Source: JAPLCX01 sp964460305 (GTDB taxonomy: Bacteria > Auribacterota > Tritonobacteria > UBA1439). From it: DNA of 6,538 nt. Where the stretch lies: contig CAYWRA010000118.1 of assembly GCA_964460305.1 (NCBI GenBank), positions 1 to 6,538 on the forward strand. The letters are read 5' to 3'. This document shows, in pieces, positions 5,300 to 6,538 of this stretch (position 1 is its first letter; every line of letters begins with the position of its first letter). Both the position numbers and the translations under genes were made by a program. The notes below the pieces were generated by a model that worked only from the letters and a program-made list of their open reading frames with translations, did no database searches and was not told the DNA's origin.

Positions 5300-6538
5300 T
5301 CACGTGACCGCACGCGACACCCGTTCCGCTTTTGTCGCCCCATGCTTGCGCCCGAGAAATGGTTTAACGATGAGATACAAAATGTCGCGCAGCGGCATAT
5401 GGCGAGCGAGGCGCCACAGCAGCAGCAGCATTTGAACCGGGTAATGCGTCAACTTATAGAGGAAAAGCCGCCGGAAGCCAGCGATGCGCTCTCTGTTGAT
5501 CACCTCTCCGGAAAGGCAGGTGGGATCGATCTCCGAGCATTTGAAGTATTTGTACCAATCGGTCGAGTCGTTTATCAAGCCGCGTTTCACATACTCCCGC
5601 CAGAGCGGCGAGCCACGGTAGACGCACAGGCGATTAAACGAAAAGGTATCCAGCCGGAGTTTTGCCGCGAAGTCGAAGGTCGCCTTCATATCCTCGACGG
5701 TCTCATCAGGGTTGCCAACGACGAAGAACCCGTGGACTGTTTCGATACCTGCCTGTTTGGCATTCGATACCGCGCTCGCTACCTCCGCTAGCGTGTGCTT
5801 CTTTTTTAATCGGTCGAGCACCTTCTGGCTGCCGCTCTCTATGCCGAACATGAGCGCATGGCAGTGCGCCTTTGCCATGGTGGGGAAGAGATGCTGGACC
5901 GCCGAGTCGACCCGGCCCTCGCAGCCCCACCGGATGTTAATCCCGGCTTCATTGATCCCCTTACAGATTGTCTCAATCCTTCCTGAATCCAGGAGGAAGT
6001 TGTCGTCGACGAAATAGACGGAACTATAGCCGAGCTTTTGCAAGTGTTCCAATTCGGCAATAACGTGCTGTGGAGAGCGAGAGCGCCACTTCCCTTCACC
6101 GAAAACCGGGACGTCACAGAACACGCACAGCCACGGGCACCCACGGGAGGTCTGCATGGTCGTGAAGCGCGCCGCGGATAAGACCACGGGCACGTCGAGC
6201 GGCATTGATTCAACGAACTCTAGCGGCAGGCTGTCACGATCAGGAAATGGCCACTGGTCAAGGTTGCGGTCCATCGGGCGACCAGGATTGTGCACCACCC
6301 GGCCATCTTTTGCCCAGGTTACCCCAGCGACATTTACTGGATCGTCCAGGCGATCCACGAGATCGAGAATAAGTTGCTCTCCGTCGCCGCGGCAGACAAA
6401 GTTCACCTCGGGACACTGGAGCTTGATATGCTCAGCGTTCAACGTGGCAAACACACCGCCAAGTGACAGTGGCACCCTTGCGTAGGCGTCACGGATCTGG
6501 CGGGCGAGGATTTTCCCATAAGGATAACTGGTTGTGCT
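5300..6538 (-). CDS. B12-binding-domain radical SAM protein (5' end missing)
   Basis: The frame is open to the right edge. 412 residues are visible and the start lies outside; a GTG at 6475 is internal. The first residues (PYGKILARQIRDAY, then PLSLGGVFATLNAEH and FVCRGDGE) match the end of a cobalamin-binding domain, whose DxHxxG motif would lie beyond the window. The radical SAM core follows with the [4Fe-4S] motif C-x3-C-x2-C in SRGCPWLCVFCD (Cys codons at 6139, 6127 and 6118). Further core marks are YFVDDNF, FGIESGSQ and FFVVGNPDET. The tail (about the last 80 residues) is basic with hydrophobic stretches. Relatives include BchE- and HpnJ-like enzymes acting on lipids, tetrapyrroles or natural products. 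The substrate cannot be read from sequence, and no partner genes are visible. Confidence 0.9.
   Translation of the reverse strand, partial: STTSYPYGKILARQIRDAYARVPLSLGGVFATLNAEHIKLQCPEVNFVCRGDGEQLILDLVDRLDDPVNVAGVTWAKDGRVVHNPGRPMDRNLDQWPFPDRDSLPLEFVESMPLDVPVVLSAARFTTMQTSRGCPWLCVFCDVPVFGEGKWRSRSPQHVIAELEHLQKLGYSSVYFVDDNFLLDSGRIETICKGINEAGINIRWGCEGRVDSAVQHLFPTMAKAHCHALMFGIESGSQKVLDRLKKKHTLAEVASAVSNAKQAGIETVHGFFVVGNPDETVEDMKATFDFAAKLRLDTFSFNRLCVYRGSPLWREYVKRGLINDSTDWYKYFKCSEIDPTCLSGEVINRERIAGFRRLFLYKLTHYPVQMLLLLWRLARHMPLRDILYLIVKPFLGRKHGATKAERVSRAVT

Noticed and set aside
6473..6475. GTG as the start of the radical SAM protein
   Set aside because: The frame continues upstream to the window edge with residues that fit the end of a B12-binding domain, so the gene is truncated by the window rather than starting here.

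Overview
The window looks like part of a chromosome from a Gram-negative, probably environmental and uncultivated bacterium. The evidence is a periplasmic Spy/CpxP-type protein, a membrane-bound zinc-finger anti-sigma factor, an exported SBBP-repeat propeller protein, a B12-type radical SAM enzyme and GC-rich palindromic repeats between genes. These traits recur in lineages such as Desulfobacterota, Acidobacteriota and Omnitrophota. Nothing here settles the phylum. I see no phage, plasmid, transposase, CRISPR, tRNA or rRNA sequence.

Left part (1-2551, minus strand). The N-terminus of a gene, possibly a SAM-dependent methyltransferase, runs off the left edge. Its short upstream region holds a perfect 9-bp dyad next to a plausible promoter. 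Then comes a 702-residue secreted protein with seven copies of a Y-S-T-Y/F-L-G-G repeat, predicted to form one seven-bladed beta-propeller followed by a beta-rich C-terminal domain. The 695-bp gap to its right (2552-3246) carries a second dyad, a palindrome-rich block and an ECF-type promoter.

Centre (3213-5272, plus strand). This is the best-supported system in the window. An ECF sigma factor overlaps its zinc-finger anti-sigma factor by 14 bp. About 350 bp downstream lies a periplasmic LTxxQ (Spy/CpxP/metal-resistance) protein that ends in a strong stem-loop terminator. Two near-identical promoters with the ECF layout GGAAC-N17-CGTC occur here, one just before the sigma gene and one starting at the anti-sigma stop codon. 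Together they predict a self-contained autoregulated regulon: the sigma factor activates its own operon and the periplasmic protein. The roughly 310-nt leader of the latter contains an inverted pair of GC-rich repeats.

Right part (5300-6538, minus strand). A B12-binding radical SAM protein, 5'-truncated by the window edge, converges on the terminator of the LTxxQ gene.

The sigma/anti-sigma/LTxxQ module resembles known envelope-stress and metal-sensing circuits. What is specific here is the matched promoter pair, the near-leaderless sigma start and the repeat-containing leader. I found no clear sign of a wholly new system.
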